From positions 1 to 64,000 of the forward strand of contig CANGIP010000002.1 in assembly GCA_947454105.1 (NCBI GenBank): a stretch of DNA of 64,000 nucleotides. The letters run 5' to 3'. Source of the stretch: Actinomycetota bacterium (GTDB lineage: Bacteria; Actinomycetota; Acidimicrobiia; Acidimicrobiales; Ilumatobacteraceae). Of the stretch, positions 25,880 to 35,153 are shown piece by piece; the first letter of the stretch is position 1, and each line of letters begins with the position of its first letter. The notes beneath the pieces were generated by a model that searched no databases, was not told where the DNA came from, and saw only the letters and a program-made list of their open reading frames with translations. The translations under genes were made by a program, and so were the position numbers.

Positions 25880-27565
25880 ATGTCAATTAGTCATCAAGAG
25901 GCCATCGCGCAACTCACCGCACCAGGAGCGGCTTTTGAGACTCACAAAATTTCTGTTGGTGGCGTAGAAGTAACGGCTTTTAAAAATGCTCCAAACAATT
26001 TGCGTGAAGTCTTCGACATGTCGCGCAGTCGAGGCGACACGATTTTTCTTGTCTACGAAGACGAACGTTGGTCGTTCTCTCAAACGATGAGCCATGTTGA
26101 TGCAATTGCCGCCATGTTGGTTCATAAATACGGCGTGAAAAAGGGTGATCGTGTCGCTATCGCCATGCGCAACTACCCCGAATGGGTCATGTCATTTGCG
26201 GCCATCTTGTCCATTGGTGCTATCTCTGTTTCTTTCAATGCCTGGTGGACCGAAGATGAGAATGATTTTGCTCTCGAAGATTGCGGCGCCAAGGTCTTGC
26301 TATGCGATGACGAACGCGCCGAACGTTCAACAGCGTCGTTGAAGCGTTTGGGCATTCATGGTGTCGTCTGTCGATCACAGAAGCCGCTACCTGAAGGATT
26401 CGATCGTTGGGAAGATTCAATCATGCTTGGCGAAGTAATGCCAGCAGTCGATATCGCACCCGATGACGATGCCACAATTTTGTACACCAGCGGCACAACC
26501 GGGCGACCCAAAGGCGCGGTCAGCACTCATCGTTCGATTATTCAAGCCCTCATGGCATTCTCATGCCGCACCACGATTACGAATGTTCGCTACCCCAAAG
26601 ATCCGAAGGATCCAAACGACCCACCAAGTTTGGTTCCCGCATTCATTTTGGTTGTTCCTCTTTTTCATGTCACCGGATGCATTCCAGTCATGATGAGCTG
26701 CTTTGTGGGTGGTCTCAAACTAGTGATCATGTACAAATGGGAACCCGAACGGGCTCTACAACTCATTGAGCGCGAACAAATCACCAACTTTGTTGGTGTG
26801 CCAACCCAATCATGGGACCTTTTAGAGTGCCCGAATTTTTCAAAGTATGACGTCTCAAGTCTCAACAGTGTCGGTGGCGGCGGAGCACCGGCCCCGCCCG
26901 AATTGGTGAAGCGCGTCGCGAACAACTTCAAAAAGGGTCAACCTGGCATCGGCTACGGCATGACTGAAACAAATGCTTACGGTCCGCAAAACACCGGACC
27001 TGATTACATCTCGCATCCCACGTCAACTGGCCGCGGAGTTCCGATTCTCGAAATCGAAACTCGCGATGCCGACGGGCGCCGTTTAGGCCCAGATGAAATC
27101 GGTGAAATTTGGTTCAAGGGTCCACATCTCATTCGGGGCTATTGGAATCGACCAGAAGCGACGGCAGAAACCATCGTGAATGGATGGCTACGTTCGGGCG
27201 ACCTCGGAAAGATTGACGAAGACGGATTCGTGTATGTACTTGACCGCGCCAAGGACATGGTGCTTCGCGCTGGCGAGAACATCTATAGCGCCGAAGTTGA
27301 AGCCTCAATTTACGAGCTTCCCCAAATACACGAGTGCGCCGTCTTCGGACTTCCTCACGAGCGACTTGGCGAAGAAGTGGCATGTGTCATCATGTTGAAA
27401 CCTGGCATGAGCCTGACTGCAGACGATGTACGGACTCATGTTGCGAAGAACCTGGCCGGATTCAAGGTGCCAAGTCGGATTGCATTTGTCTCAGAGCCTC
27501 TACCCCGTAATGCATCAGGAAAGATTCTCAAGCGCGAATTACGAGACACCTTTCCGTCGCAATGA
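25880..27565 (+). CDS. acyl-CoA synthetase (AMP-forming)
   Basis: A 561-residue ANL ligase with P-loop ILYTSGTTGRPKGAV, GYGMTETNAYGP, hinge DRAKDMVLRAGENIY and catalytic lysine motif NASGKILKREL. Its substrate is a fatty or aromatic acid of unknown type. TAGGGGG ends 4 nt before ATG 25880. It follows the radical SAM gene by 41 bp and is probably part of, or downstream of, the PhyH unit. Confidence 0.9.
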   Translation: MSISHQEAIAQLTAPGAAFETHKISVGGVEVTAFKNAPNNLREVFDMSRSRGDTIFLVYEDERWSFSQTMSHVDAIAAMLVHKYGVKKGDRVAIAMRNYPEWVMSFAAILSIGAISVSFNAWWTEDENDFALEDCGAKVLLCDDERAERSTASLKRLGIHGVVCRSQKPLPEGFDRWEDSIMLGEVMPAVDIAPDDDATILYTSGTTGRPKGAVSTHRSIIQALMAFSCRTTITNVRYPKDPKDPNDPPSLVPAFILVVPLFHVTGCIPVMMSCFVGGLKLVIMYKWEPERALQLIEREQITNFVGVPTQSWDLLECPNFSKYDVSSLNSVGGGGAPAPPELVKRVANNFKKGQPGIGYGMTETNAYGPQNTGPDYISHPTSTGRGVPILEIETRDADGRRLGPDEIGEIWFKGPHLIRGYWNRPEATAETIVNGWLRSGDLGKIDEDGFVYVLDRAKDMVLRAGENIYSAEVEASIYELPQIHECAVFGLPHERLGEEVACVIMLKPGMSLTADDVRTHVAKNLAGFKVPSRIAFVSEPLPRNASGKILKRELRDTFPSQ

Positions 27566-27589
27566 CACGGCTTGTGGCATAATTTTGTT

Positions 27590-27868
27590 GTGAAGCAAGA
27601 GCACCCACATGTTCATGGCCCCGATTGTGGCCATGCAGCTATTCCACACGATGATCATTTGGATTACGTGCATGATGGGCATTTACATCACCAACATGAC
27701 GATCACTGGGACGAATGCACCGTTGATGGCTGTGTCGAGCACGCCCAACACGAACATCAACACGGACCAAACTGTGGCCATGTGGCAGTCCCACATGGGG
27801 ATCACACCGACTATCTGCACGATGGACACTTGCACGCCGCCCACGGCGACCACTGGGACGAACACTAA
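27590..27868 (+). CDS. histidine-rich metal-binding protein, two internal repeats
   Basis: A 92-residue protein from GTG 27590, made almost wholly of two copies of a 34-residue unit. Each contains HGP(D/N)CGH, a (I/V)PHxDHxDYxHDGHLH stretch and H(D/G)DHWDE. It has about 30 histidines plus four cysteines in CGH and ECTVDGC contexts. CATAAT sits about 7 nt before the GTG, so the message may be leaderless. It lies opposite znuABC, end to end. Zinc or nickel buffering is inferred from composition and place; no signal peptide is present. Confidence 0.8.
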   Translation: MKQEHPHVHGPDCGHAAIPHDDHLDYVHDGHLHHQHDDHWDECTVDGCVEHAQHEHQHGPNCGHVAVPHGDHTDYLHDGHLHAAHGDHWDEH

Positions 27869-27872
27869 CCCT

Positions 27873-27930
27873 GTGCTTCTGGTGTCGTTTTAGTTGGCTA
27901 TACCGAAAAAAATGACACCAGAATCACAAC
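27873..27930. repeat. convergent-gene inverted repeat element, copy 2
   Basis: Left arm GTGCTTCTGGTGTCGTTTT (27873-27891) and right arm ending GACACCAGAATCAC (27914-27927) pair over 19 positions with two G-T-type differences. The centre contains GGCTATACC, shared with copy 3. It fills the gap between the His-rich gene and znuC, which converge here. A T5 tract follows on the right. Confidence 0.85.
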
Positions 27931-27940
27931 TGTTTTTGAG

Positions 27941-28702
27941 TTAGTGGTCGTGGTGGTGTTCGGTGACCACAAGCTGATCGCCCACTTTGGTGAGTCCGAT
28001 ACCAAAGGTTTCTAGCAAGTTCTCTGGAGTCATCACCACATTGGGTGGACCATCGGCAATCACGCGACCAGCCAGCAGTAATACTCGGTCGCACATTGAT
28101 GCCTCTCCAACATCATGTGTCGCAGTCACAATCGCCGCTCCCCGACTACGTTCAAAGTTCAAAGCATCAATGTACGCAGCGCGTCCAGGTGCATCGAGAC
28201 CAGCAGTTGGTTCATCGAGGAGTAACAAATCAGATCGGCGGGCTAGAACCTGCGCCAAATACACTCGCTGCTGTTGCCCTCCGGATAAATCGCGCAACGG
28301 CCGATCAGCAAGTTCAAGAACCTTCAACAATTCCATTGATTCGCTCACGATGACATCATCGGCTCGACTTCGACGAGCAAATCGCGAACGCTGATCAAAG
28401 CGACCCATTCGTACGACATCAATTGCTCGTAATGGGAGAACAAAACCACTCTGATGAAACTGGCTAAGGTACGCCACTCGTTGTGATGACTCGCCCACTG
28501 GTCGACCAAGAATTTCTAAGCCACCTTCAACGACCGGTAACAGTCCGGCCAATGTTTTGAGCAAAGTCGACTTGCCTGAACCATTTGATCCGACCAAAGC
28601 CGTTGATCCCCCAGGCTTCAAAAAGGCTTCAACACCAGAAAGAACGGCACGTGAGCCGTAACCAACGCTAAGTCGGCGGGCGACAACTGCAGTTTCACTC
28701 AT
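27941..28702 (-). CDS. znuC: zinc/manganese ABC transporter ATP-binding protein ZnuC
   Basis: The start is ATG 28702, giving 253 residues (MSETAVVARRLSVGYGS) and a 4-bp overlap with the permease gene; upstream frame to 29011 is an antisense-like extension inside the permease. Walker A is GSNGSGKST, the signature motif LSGGQQQRVYLAQVL, Walker B LLLLDEPTAGLD, and the H-loop lies in VTATHD. The tail ends in the histidines EHHHDH. It powers metal import with ZnuB and ZnuA. Confidence 0.92.
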   Translation of the reverse strand: MSETAVVARRLSVGYGSRAVLSGVEAFLKPGGSTALVGSNGSGKSTLLKTLAGLLPVVEGGLEILGRPVGESSQRVAYLSQFHQSGFVLPLRAIDVVRMGRFDQRSRFARRSRADDVIVSESMELLKVLELADRPLRDLSGGQQQRVYLAQVLARRSDLLLLDEPTAGLDAPGRAAYIDALNFERSRGAAIVTATHDVGEASMCDRVLLLAGRVIADGPPNVVMTPENLLETFGIGLTKVGDQLVVTEHHHDH

Positions 28703-29535
28703 GCCCGGACGCCTTGCACTGATTTCTTTAGCGAGACACCAGTCAGCACGACAAAGAAAATCGCAACTGCCGTCAAAACGACCGAGGCTCCGGCCGCCCA
28801 TGAAAAATGGTACGAAGCCAACAGCCCGAGATACGTCGAAACGATGCCAATAACCGCAGCCCACATCATCATCGTTCCGATTCGCTTGGCAAGTAACGCT
28901 CCAACTCCAGCTGGCGCCAACAACATGCCAAAGACCAACAATGAACCCACTGTTTGAAATGACACCACAACTGTTCCAGCAATCAGAAGCAGCATTAAGC
29001 GGTGATACCACTGAGCCTTGTAACCCATCGCTCGAGTGAGGTCACCATCAAAACAGAGCAACAAAAAAGGGCGCGCCGAAAACACCGATACAACCAGAAC
29101 AACCAGCAATGCCAGTGCCTGAGCCAGCAAATCTGTATTCGCAACACCCAAGAATTGACCAAACAGAATTGACTCTAAATCTCCAGTCAATTTGTTTGAA
29201 CTTGAAACGAGCACTACACCGAGCGCGAGAAGGCCAATAAATAGCAACCCGATTGCGGTGTCATTTGACAGTTTGGAACGAGCGGTAATAAACCCAACTC
29301 CCCCGACCATGACCGCTGCTCCAACTGCTGCACCAAGCATCGCTGGAAGTCCCAAAATGATCGCTCCAGCAACACCCGGCAAAACTCCATGAGCAAGCGC
29401 ATCCCCGATAAAAGCCATTCCTCGAAGAACGACATAGGTTCCGACGATCGCGCAAGTCAATGAAACTAAAATTCCCGCAAACAACGCGCGCTGCATAAAA
29501 CCGTTATGCAGGAAGGGATCAACAAAATTGCCCAT
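28699..29535 (-). CDS. znuB: zinc/manganese ABC transporter permease ZnuB
   Basis: A 278-residue ABC-3 family permease with eight or nine hydrophobic segments. Typical features are FMQRALFAGILVSLTCAIVGTYVVLRGMAFIGDALAH at the N-terminus and DLESILFGQFLGV mid-protein. It starts 5 bp after znuA and overlaps znuC by 4 bp, so the three form one operon. Confidence 0.93.
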   Translation of the reverse strand: MGNFVDPFLHNGFMQRALFAGILVSLTCAIVGTYVVLRGMAFIGDALAHGVLPGVAGAIILGLPAMLGAAVGAAVMVGGVGFITARSKLSNDTAIGLLFIGLLALGVVLVSSSNKLTGDLESILFGQFLGVANTDLLAQALALLVVLVVSVFSARPFLLLCFDGDLTRAMGYKAQWYHRLMLLLIAGTVVVSFQTVGSLLVFGMLLAPAGVGALLAKRIGTMMMWAAVIGIVSTYLGLLASYHFSWAAGASVVLTAVAIFFVVLTGVSLKKSVQGVRA

Positions 29536-29540
29536 GAGAA

Positions 29541-30485
29541 CTACGACTTGAGCGCTGTCACAATTGTTGATGCGAGATTCGTCATGAACGTTACATACGA
29601 CCCATCATCGGGAAGCACATGAGTCGAGACCTCAACAACTTTGACTCCCGCATCTTTGGCCAAAGAATCAGCAACGTCACCAGAAGTGCCAAGTTCGGTG
29701 AAAATCACTCGTACTTGATTGGTTTTGATCTTTTTAATCAGCGACGTCATATCAGCCGCTGATGCTTCAGATTTGCTTGAAAGATTTGGAATGATGGCGC
29801 CAATCAAAGTGAAGTCATAACGACGAGCGAAATAGCCCAACGACTCGTGTCCAGTAATCAACAGACGTTGTGCTGGGTCCAGCGCACTAAAAGATTTTTC
29901 AATATTGTGATCAAGCGTTAACAAGTCTTCTGAAACCTTGGCGGCCTGTTCAGAAACTTCAATATTGATGCTTGATAATTTTTCACCAAGAGCTTTGACA
30001 ACTTCGGCCATCACCGATGGATCGGTCCAGATATGTGGATCTTTAGCCCCGACTGCTTGGTCTTCATCGGTTGGGTCAGCGCCTTCACCTTCTCCTACTC
30101 GACGTGGATTGATGTGATCGGTTGCCACAAAAACATCAATGTGATCATCTTGTGCTTGCTTCAACACATCAACAAGGCCGGCCTCAAGCCCAAGTCCATT
30201 TGTGACCACTAAGTCGGCATGCTGCAAAGTCTCGATGTCTTTGGCCGACGGCTGCCATTCATGGGGATCACTCCCATTGGGCATCAAGACTGTGACGTCA
30301 GCTGATGTTCCAACGACATCTCGAACCAATGAACCCAAAATCGAGTAGGTCACCACGACACTTAGACGGTCAGGAGTCGCGTCAGAGGTTGAACCGTTCG
30401 CCCCACACGACGTCGCCACAAACACCACGGCAGCACCAGCGGCGACCAAACGCCCAACCCACTTGAGGTGCCTAAATTGACTCAC
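29541..30485 (-). CDS. znuA: zinc/manganese ABC transporter substrate-binding lipoprotein ZnuA
   Basis: A 314-residue cluster A-I metal-binding protein with a lipoprotein signal (lipobox VATSC). Metal ligands are visible in NGSDPHEW, DPHIWTDP and ITGHESLGYFARRY, with a late acidic ligand in FTELGTSG. Zinc-specific ZnuA proteins usually have a His-rich loop between the first two ligands; here that loop is acidic (GEGEGADPTDED). Specificity may thus be zinc or manganese. The start is GTG 30485, immediately downstream of a Zur-type box, probably on a leaderless message. Confidence 0.9.
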   Translation of the reverse strand: MSQFRHLKWVGRLVAAGAAVVFVATSCGANGSTSDATPDRLSVVVTYSILGSLVRDVVGTSADVTVLMPNGSDPHEWQPSAKDIETLQHADLVVTNGLGLEAGLVDVLKQAQDDHIDVFVATDHINPRRVGEGEGADPTDEDQAVGAKDPHIWTDPSVMAEVVKALGEKLSSINIEVSEQAAKVSEDLLTLDHNIEKSFSALDPAQRLLITGHESLGYFARRYDFTLIGAIIPNLSSKSEASAADMTSLIKKIKTNQVRVIFTELGTSGDVADSLAKDAGVKVVEVSTHVLPDDGSYVTFMTNLASTIVTALKS

Positions 30486-30492
30486 AACATAA

Positions 30493-30507
30493 TGGTAATG
30501 ATTCTCA
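30493..30507 (-). promoter_or_regulatory. Zur/Fur-type operator upstream of znuABC
   Basis: The site reads TGAGAATCATTACCA on the znuA strand, the 7-1-7 symmetry TGxxAAT-N-ATTxxCA typical of actinobacterial Zur (and Fur-family) boxes. It lies 8 bp upstream of the znuA GTG and overlaps its promoter, so metal-loaded Zur would block transcription. Confidence 0.75.
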
Positions 30508-30573
30508 TTTATAAACGCAACACTTCACACCTTTCTTGGGCGGCATTCCCCCCGCACGCACTACGGTCTGGTC

Positions 30574-31791
30574 ATGGTTTCCGCTTTTCTGCATCCATTC
30601 GCCAAGCCCACTCGAACCGATTTTCGAACCCTTGTGCGCGGTCAGGGAGCCGTGGTCTATGACAATCAGGGCAACCAGTACATCGATGGCATGGCGAGTC
30701 TTTGGTACTGCGCTGTGGGTCATGGTCGCAGCGATATGGCCGAATCAATAGCTCGCCAAGCCGGAACTTTGGCGGCTTACTCAACCTTCGATCCCTTCAC
30801 CAATGAACCTGCTGAAGAACTCGCTGAAAAATTGACATCCATCGGCCCCATGCTCGACTCACGTGTTTTCTATACATCATCTGGTTCAGAGGCTGTTGAT
30901 ACCGCGATGAAGTTAGCGCGACTCGCCCATGTGCAGGCCGGTCACCCCGAACGCACCTTGATCATTTCACGGCAACGCGGCTATCACGGCACTGCTTATG
31001 GCGGAACGAGCGCGCAAGGCATTCCTCCCAACCGCGAAGGTTATGGTCCGCTCGTTGGCGATGTTGAACAAGTGCCCGCTGACGACATCGAGGCTCTTGC
31101 AACTGTGATGTCACAACGCGGCAACACCATCGCGGCAATTCTCGTTGAACCGTTACAAGGTGCCGGAGGAGTCTTCCCACCAACCGAGGGTTACCTCGAA
31201 AGTGTTCGACGCTTGTGCGATCAACACGGCGCATTACTCATTTTCGACGAAGTCATCAGTGGATTTGGCCGACTCGGTACTTGGTTTGCGGCACACAAAT
31301 ACAACGTTCGTCCTGACATGGTTACCTTTGCCAAAGCCGTCACCTCTGGTTATCAACCTTTAGGTGGCGTCTTTGTTGGGCCAGCGGTTCGCCAACCACT
31401 CGAGGCCGATCCTGCCTTCTTTTTGCGCACCGGCTTCACCTACTCGGGCCATCCGACCGCTTGCGCAGCTGCGTTAACCAATATTGAAATACTTGAACGT
31501 GAAGATTTGCTCAACCGTTCGCTTCATATTGGCAAGCGCCTATCAATTGGCTTGCAAGCTCTTGCCGACGACGGAATGGTTGCGGCGATTCGTGGTGATG
31601 GATCAGTGTGGGCAGTTTCGCATCATCCACACAATGACCCAGTTGTTATTCGAGATCGTATGATGAACCTTGGAGTGATCACGCGAGCAATTGGCGCTGA
31701 TGCCAATACTTTCTGCCCACCATTCGTCATTAGCGATGCACAGATTGATCAAATTATCGATGTGCTCGCCACAGCACTCAAAGCGAACTGA
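30574..31791 (+). CDS. class III PLP-dependent aminotransferase
   Basis: A 405-residue aminotransferase. FDEVISGFGRLGTWFAA and the lysine motif FAKAVTSGYQPLGGVF (Schiff-base Lys) define class III (omega-amino acid/beta-alanine-pyruvate type). It begins with a TRTDFRTLVRGQGAVVYD segment and AGxxxYWYC-like SLWYCAVGHG, common to omega-transaminases. The amino donor is not identifiable. A P450 starts 9 bp after its stop, so the two are co-transcribed. Confidence 0.9.
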   Translation: MVSAFLHPFAKPTRTDFRTLVRGQGAVVYDNQGNQYIDGMASLWYCAVGHGRSDMAESIARQAGTLAAYSTFDPFTNEPAEELAEKLTSIGPMLDSRVFYTSSGSEAVDTAMKLARLAHVQAGHPERTLIISRQRGYHGTAYGGTSAQGIPPNREGYGPLVGDVEQVPADDIEALATVMSQRGNTIAAILVEPLQGAGGVFPPTEGYLESVRRLCDQHGALLIFDEVISGFGRLGTWFAAHKYNVRPDMVTFAKAVTSGYQPLGGVFVGPAVRQPLEADPAFFLRTGFTYSGHPTACAAALTNIEILEREDLLNRSLHIGKRLSIGLQALADDGMVAAIRGDGSVWAVSHHPHNDPVVIRDRMMNLGVITRAIGADANTFCPPFVISDAQIDQIIDVLATALKAN

Positions 31792-31800
31792 GTAACTCAA

Positions 31801-33018
31801 ATGAACAAACCCGCATTCAATCCTTTCGATCCAGCATTTCGTGCTAACCCGTATCCATTTTACGATGCTTTGCGCGAACAAGATCCAGTGCACGTCACGC
31901 CATACGGCAACGTCATTCTCACTCGATTTGAAGACGTCTCGTCGACTCTGCGAAGCAACGATTTCAGCCGCGACATAGACGCAACTGCTAACGAACCCAC
32001 CGAGCCCCTTGCCAAAGCGAAATGGGATCGGCGTCAAGATCGAACTGGCGCTAAGACAATCTTGAACCTCGATCCTCCCGATCACACCCGCTTACGTCGA
32101 CTCGTGAGCAAAGCATTTACCCCAACTTCTATTGAACGGCTTCGTCCTCGCATTCAACAACTTGTAGATGACGTACTCGACCGATCAGAGAAACAAGGCG
32201 GCATGGAACTTGTCGACGACCTCGCCTTCCCGATCCCCTTCCAAGTGATTTCTGATTTACTCGATATGCCCACCGATCGCGCCGATGAAATGCGCGATTG
32301 GAGCCAATTGATCACCTTGGCACTTGAACCAACATCAACAATGGAAGATCTCTCTCGGACCGATGCAGCATTCGCCGAATTGATTCCGTATCTGTTCACC
32401 GTGATTGAAGATCGTCGTGCTCATCCTGGTGACGACCTATTGTCAGCTCTTCTTGCAGTCGAAGATGAGGGTGATGTGCTCAGACTTGACGAACTGATTT
32501 CATTCGTCGTTCTGCTCTATATCGCAGGCCACGAAACGACCGTCAATCTGATCGGCAACTCGGTTAATGCTTTATTGAAACACCCCGACCAAATTGCTCT
32601 TTGGAATTCCGACGCCACTATTGGCACTCGGGCCATTGACGAACTTTTACGCTTTGACGGCCCAGTTCAACAGACCGTACGTGTTCCCATCGTGCCGGTC
32701 ACCTATCAAACGCTCAACGGCCCGTATGTCGTTGAGCCAGGAACTGTGGTGACCACGGTGCTCGGCGCGGGCAATCACGATCCAGCAATGTTCAACGATC
32801 CAAATACGCTTCGCCTCGACCGAGCAAACTCAAATCGACACTTGGCCTTTGCTGGGGGTATCCACTATTGCCTCGGGGCAAGCCTGGCCAAACTTGAAGC
32901 CGAAATTGCTGTTGGTTCAATCGTTGCTCGATTCCCAAATATGCAAGCCGTCGGTGACATCACGTGGCGCGATCGACTCACCATTCGTGGTGTCGATCAC
33001 TTGCAACTTGAGTTTTAA
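31801..33018 (+). CDS. cytochrome P450
   Basis: A 405-residue P450: I-helix IAGHETTVN, ExxR in DELLRF, haem loop FAGGIHYCLG with Cys near 357. The N-terminus (NPFDPAFRANPYPFYDALREQDPVH) is typical of soluble bacterial P450s. It is in an apparent two-gene unit with the class III aminotransferase, a pairing that might process an amine-bearing substrate; this is inference. It is convergent with the SDR at 33022 (3-bp gap). Confidence 0.92.
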   Translation: MNKPAFNPFDPAFRANPYPFYDALREQDPVHVTPYGNVILTRFEDVSSTLRSNDFSRDIDATANEPTEPLAKAKWDRRQDRTGAKTILNLDPPDHTRLRRLVSKAFTPTSIERLRPRIQQLVDDVLDRSEKQGGMELVDDLAFPIPFQVISDLLDMPTDRADEMRDWSQLITLALEPTSTMEDLSRTDAAFAELIPYLFTVIEDRRAHPGDDLLSALLAVEDEGDVLRLDELISFVVLLYIAGHETTVNLIGNSVNALLKHPDQIALWNSDATIGTRAIDELLRFDGPVQQTVRVPIVPVTYQTLNGPYVVEPGTVVTTVLGAGNHDPAMFNDPNTLRLDRANSNRHLAFAGGIHYCLGASLAKLEAEIAVGSIVARFPNMQAVGDITWRDRLTIRGVDHLQLEF

Positions 33019-33021
33019 AAC

Positions 33022-33834
33022 TTATTTGCGAGTCTTGTACTTGACGGCACGATTACCGTTTTCGTCACGAGTATCAAACTGTTCAGAAAGATCTTCGATC
33101 CACTGAATCGTTCCTGAACGATCCATCAGATCGGGAGCAATCACGAGTGCAGCGATAGCGCGACCAACACCGAGTGTCGTCTGCGCTGCCGTGAGATCGG
33201 TTCCTCGTTCACCCGAAACTGCCTGAATGAACTCAGTCGCAACCGAACCCGGATACACCGAACAACAAGCGATTCCCTTGGGCTTCAACTCAAGAGCCAT
33301 GTCTGCGCTCAATCGATCGAGGCCAGCTTTACCGGCGCCGTACGAAGAACTGAAGTGATACGAACTTCCACCTGGCGATGAGACGTTAATGATCGAACCA
33401 CCAGTACCAGCAGCAAACAACAACGGAGCGGCGTACCACGAAGCGATGTAATGAGCCCGAAGACCAATACCTACTTGATCGTCCCAAATGCTCACAGGGT
33501 GATCCCAAAAGCCTCCGCCCCATGCTGGCGGATCAGGAATCTTGTAGACGTTGTTCACCAAGATGTCGATCTTGCCGACTTCGGCTTTAATGCGCGCGAA
33601 CAATGCGGCGATCTGCGCGTCATCTCCATGATCGACTTGAACGGCGATACCTTTGCCGCCTGCTTCGTTAACCATCTTAACCGTGGTGTCAATCGTGAGA
33701 GGTCCATCACCCGTCGAGCGGCCGGTGATGTACACCGTTGCGCCCTTCTCGGCAAAGGCAATCGCGGTACCGCGACCGATACCTCGGCTTGAACCAGTGA
33801 CGACTGCAATCTTTCCTTCAAGTTCGCGACTCAT
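33022..33834 (-). CDS. SDR-family oxidoreductase
   Basis: A 270-residue short-chain dehydrogenase: cofactor motif TGSSRGIGRG, NNVYKI in place of the usual NNAG, active-site YGAGK (YxxxK) preceded by a Ser-rich strand INVSSPGGSSYHF. It would interconvert an alcohol and a ketone with NAD(P). Its ATG overlaps the P450 stop by 4 bp; it is last in the four-gene unit 37864-33022 controlled by the operator at 37905. Confidence 0.9.
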   Translation of the reverse strand: MSRELEGKIAVVTGSSRGIGRGTAIAFAEKGATVYITGRSTGDGPLTIDTTVKMVNEAGGKGIAVQVDHGDDAQIAALFARIKAEVGKIDILVNNVYKIPDPPAWGGGFWDHPVSIWDDQVGIGLRAHYIASWYAAPLLFAAGTGGSIINVSSPGGSSYHFSSSYGAGKAGLDRLSADMALELKPKGIACCSVYPGSVATEFIQAVSGERGTDLTAAQTTLGVGRAIAALVIAPDLMDRSGTIQWIEDLSEQFDTRDENGNRAVKYKTRK

Positions 33835-35105
33835 GCGGTGACGCCTTTGGCCGCAGTGAACTCAATGTCAAGATCAGTCAAACCACGAAGCATGAAACTT
33901 GGGAAATACTGATACTTGTTCGACTCAGACAACGTGATCGTATCGATGCGCTTTGACAATTCTTCGGCCGCCACCTTGCCTTCGAGACGTGACAAGTTGG
34001 CACCCAAGCAGAAGTGAATTCCCTTACCGAAAGCCAAGTTCTCACGGAGGTGATCACGCATCGGGCAGAACTCATCAGGCTTGTCGTACAAAACTTCATC
34101 GCGGTTTGCTGATGCGAAAACAATGATGATGCGCTGACCCTTTGTGAGTTGTACTCCCCCAAGTTCAACATCTTTCGTCACGACTCGCCACATACCTTGT
34201 GTCGGAGTCGACAAACGCAATGTTTCTTCGAATACCTTTTCGGCTCGTGACGGATCAGCCTTGAGTGCCGCCCATTCTTCGGGGTTCTCGGCGAGCAATC
34301 GAATCATTTCAGTCAATGACTTGGTAGTCGTTTCGTTTCCGGCAACCAACAACTGCTGAATAATGCTCAACATTTCGGGCATATCGAGTTGACGCTTGTC
34401 GGTCACTTCTGGATCGTCGTCATCAATCGAAGCGTTCAAAAGATTCGTCAAAATATCGTCTTGAGGATTGGTGCGACGAAGTTCAATTTGTTCGGCGAAA
34501 TAGTGCTGGAACTCATTGACTCCGTACTCTGCTTGAAGGCGCTTCTCGAGAGTGATATTGGTTCCAATGCCAGCGATCGAGTCGTCGGACCAACGCTTGA
34601 AATCGGCCAAACGATCGTCGGGAACATTCAGCGCCTTGGCGATTACTCGAACAGGTAACGGCACGCCGAATTCCTTCACGAATTCGATGCGACCTTTATC
34701 AATCCAAGAATTGATCAACTCAACAGTGATCTGACGAACGATAGGTTCCATTTCAGCAATGACCTTCGGGTGGAAGGCGCGAGCTACTAAACGACGGTAA
34801 CGAGTGTGATCTGGCTGATCGGCCGTCAACATGGTTGGCACTCGCGGGTATCCAGCTGCCATGACTTCAGCAAACTTTTCACGATCTGCCGAACTCAATG
34901 GCATACCTGCACCACCGAACATTGATGAATATGTCTGTGGATCGCGCAAGACCTGCATCACCAAGTCATGCTTGGTCACGAGGTGCACGCCAAGACCCGG
35001 CACGGGATGCACCGGTGCTTCTTCTCGCATCTGTGCATAGTGCGGGAATGGACACTGCTGCGTTGAAGGATCAAATGGGTTAAAGGTGCTGATGTCTACG
35101 GCCAT
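33831..35105 (-). CDS. cytochrome P450
   Basis: A 424-residue P450 with I-helix LVAGNETTTKS, ExxR in EETLRL, haem loop FGKGIHFCLG (Cys near 366). The C-terminal motif SFMLRGLTDLDIEF is shared with the P450 at 37962 (SFVLRGLTSLKI), and both have AGNETTT, so the two are paralogues under the same type of operator. The unit order is PEP-utilising protein, F420-type oxidoreductase, this P450, SDR. Confidence 0.93.
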   Translation of the reverse strand: MAVDISTFNPFDPSTQQCPFPHYAQMREEAPVHPVPGLGVHLVTKHDLVMQVLRDPQTYSSMFGGAGMPLSSADREKFAEVMAAGYPRVPTMLTADQPDHTRYRRLVARAFHPKVIAEMEPIVRQITVELINSWIDKGRIEFVKEFGVPLPVRVIAKALNVPDDRLADFKRWSDDSIAGIGTNITLEKRLQAEYGVNEFQHYFAEQIELRRTNPQDDILTNLLNASIDDDDPEVTDKRQLDMPEMLSIIQQLLVAGNETTTKSLTEMIRLLAENPEEWAALKADPSRAEKVFEETLRLSTPTQGMWRVVTKDVELGGVQLTKGQRIIIVFASANRDEVLYDKPDEFCPMRDHLRENLAFGKGIHFCLGANLSRLEGKVAAEELSKRIDTITLSESNKYQYFPSFMLRGLTDLDIEFTAAKGVTA

Positions 35106-35153
35106 GATGTGCTCTTTCTGAGAAACGAATGGGATTGAAATGAGAAATTCGGA

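Noticed and set aside
27540-27590. Zur box before the histidine-rich gene
   Set aside because: No TGxxAAT-N-ATTxxCA symmetry is present, unlike at znuA.
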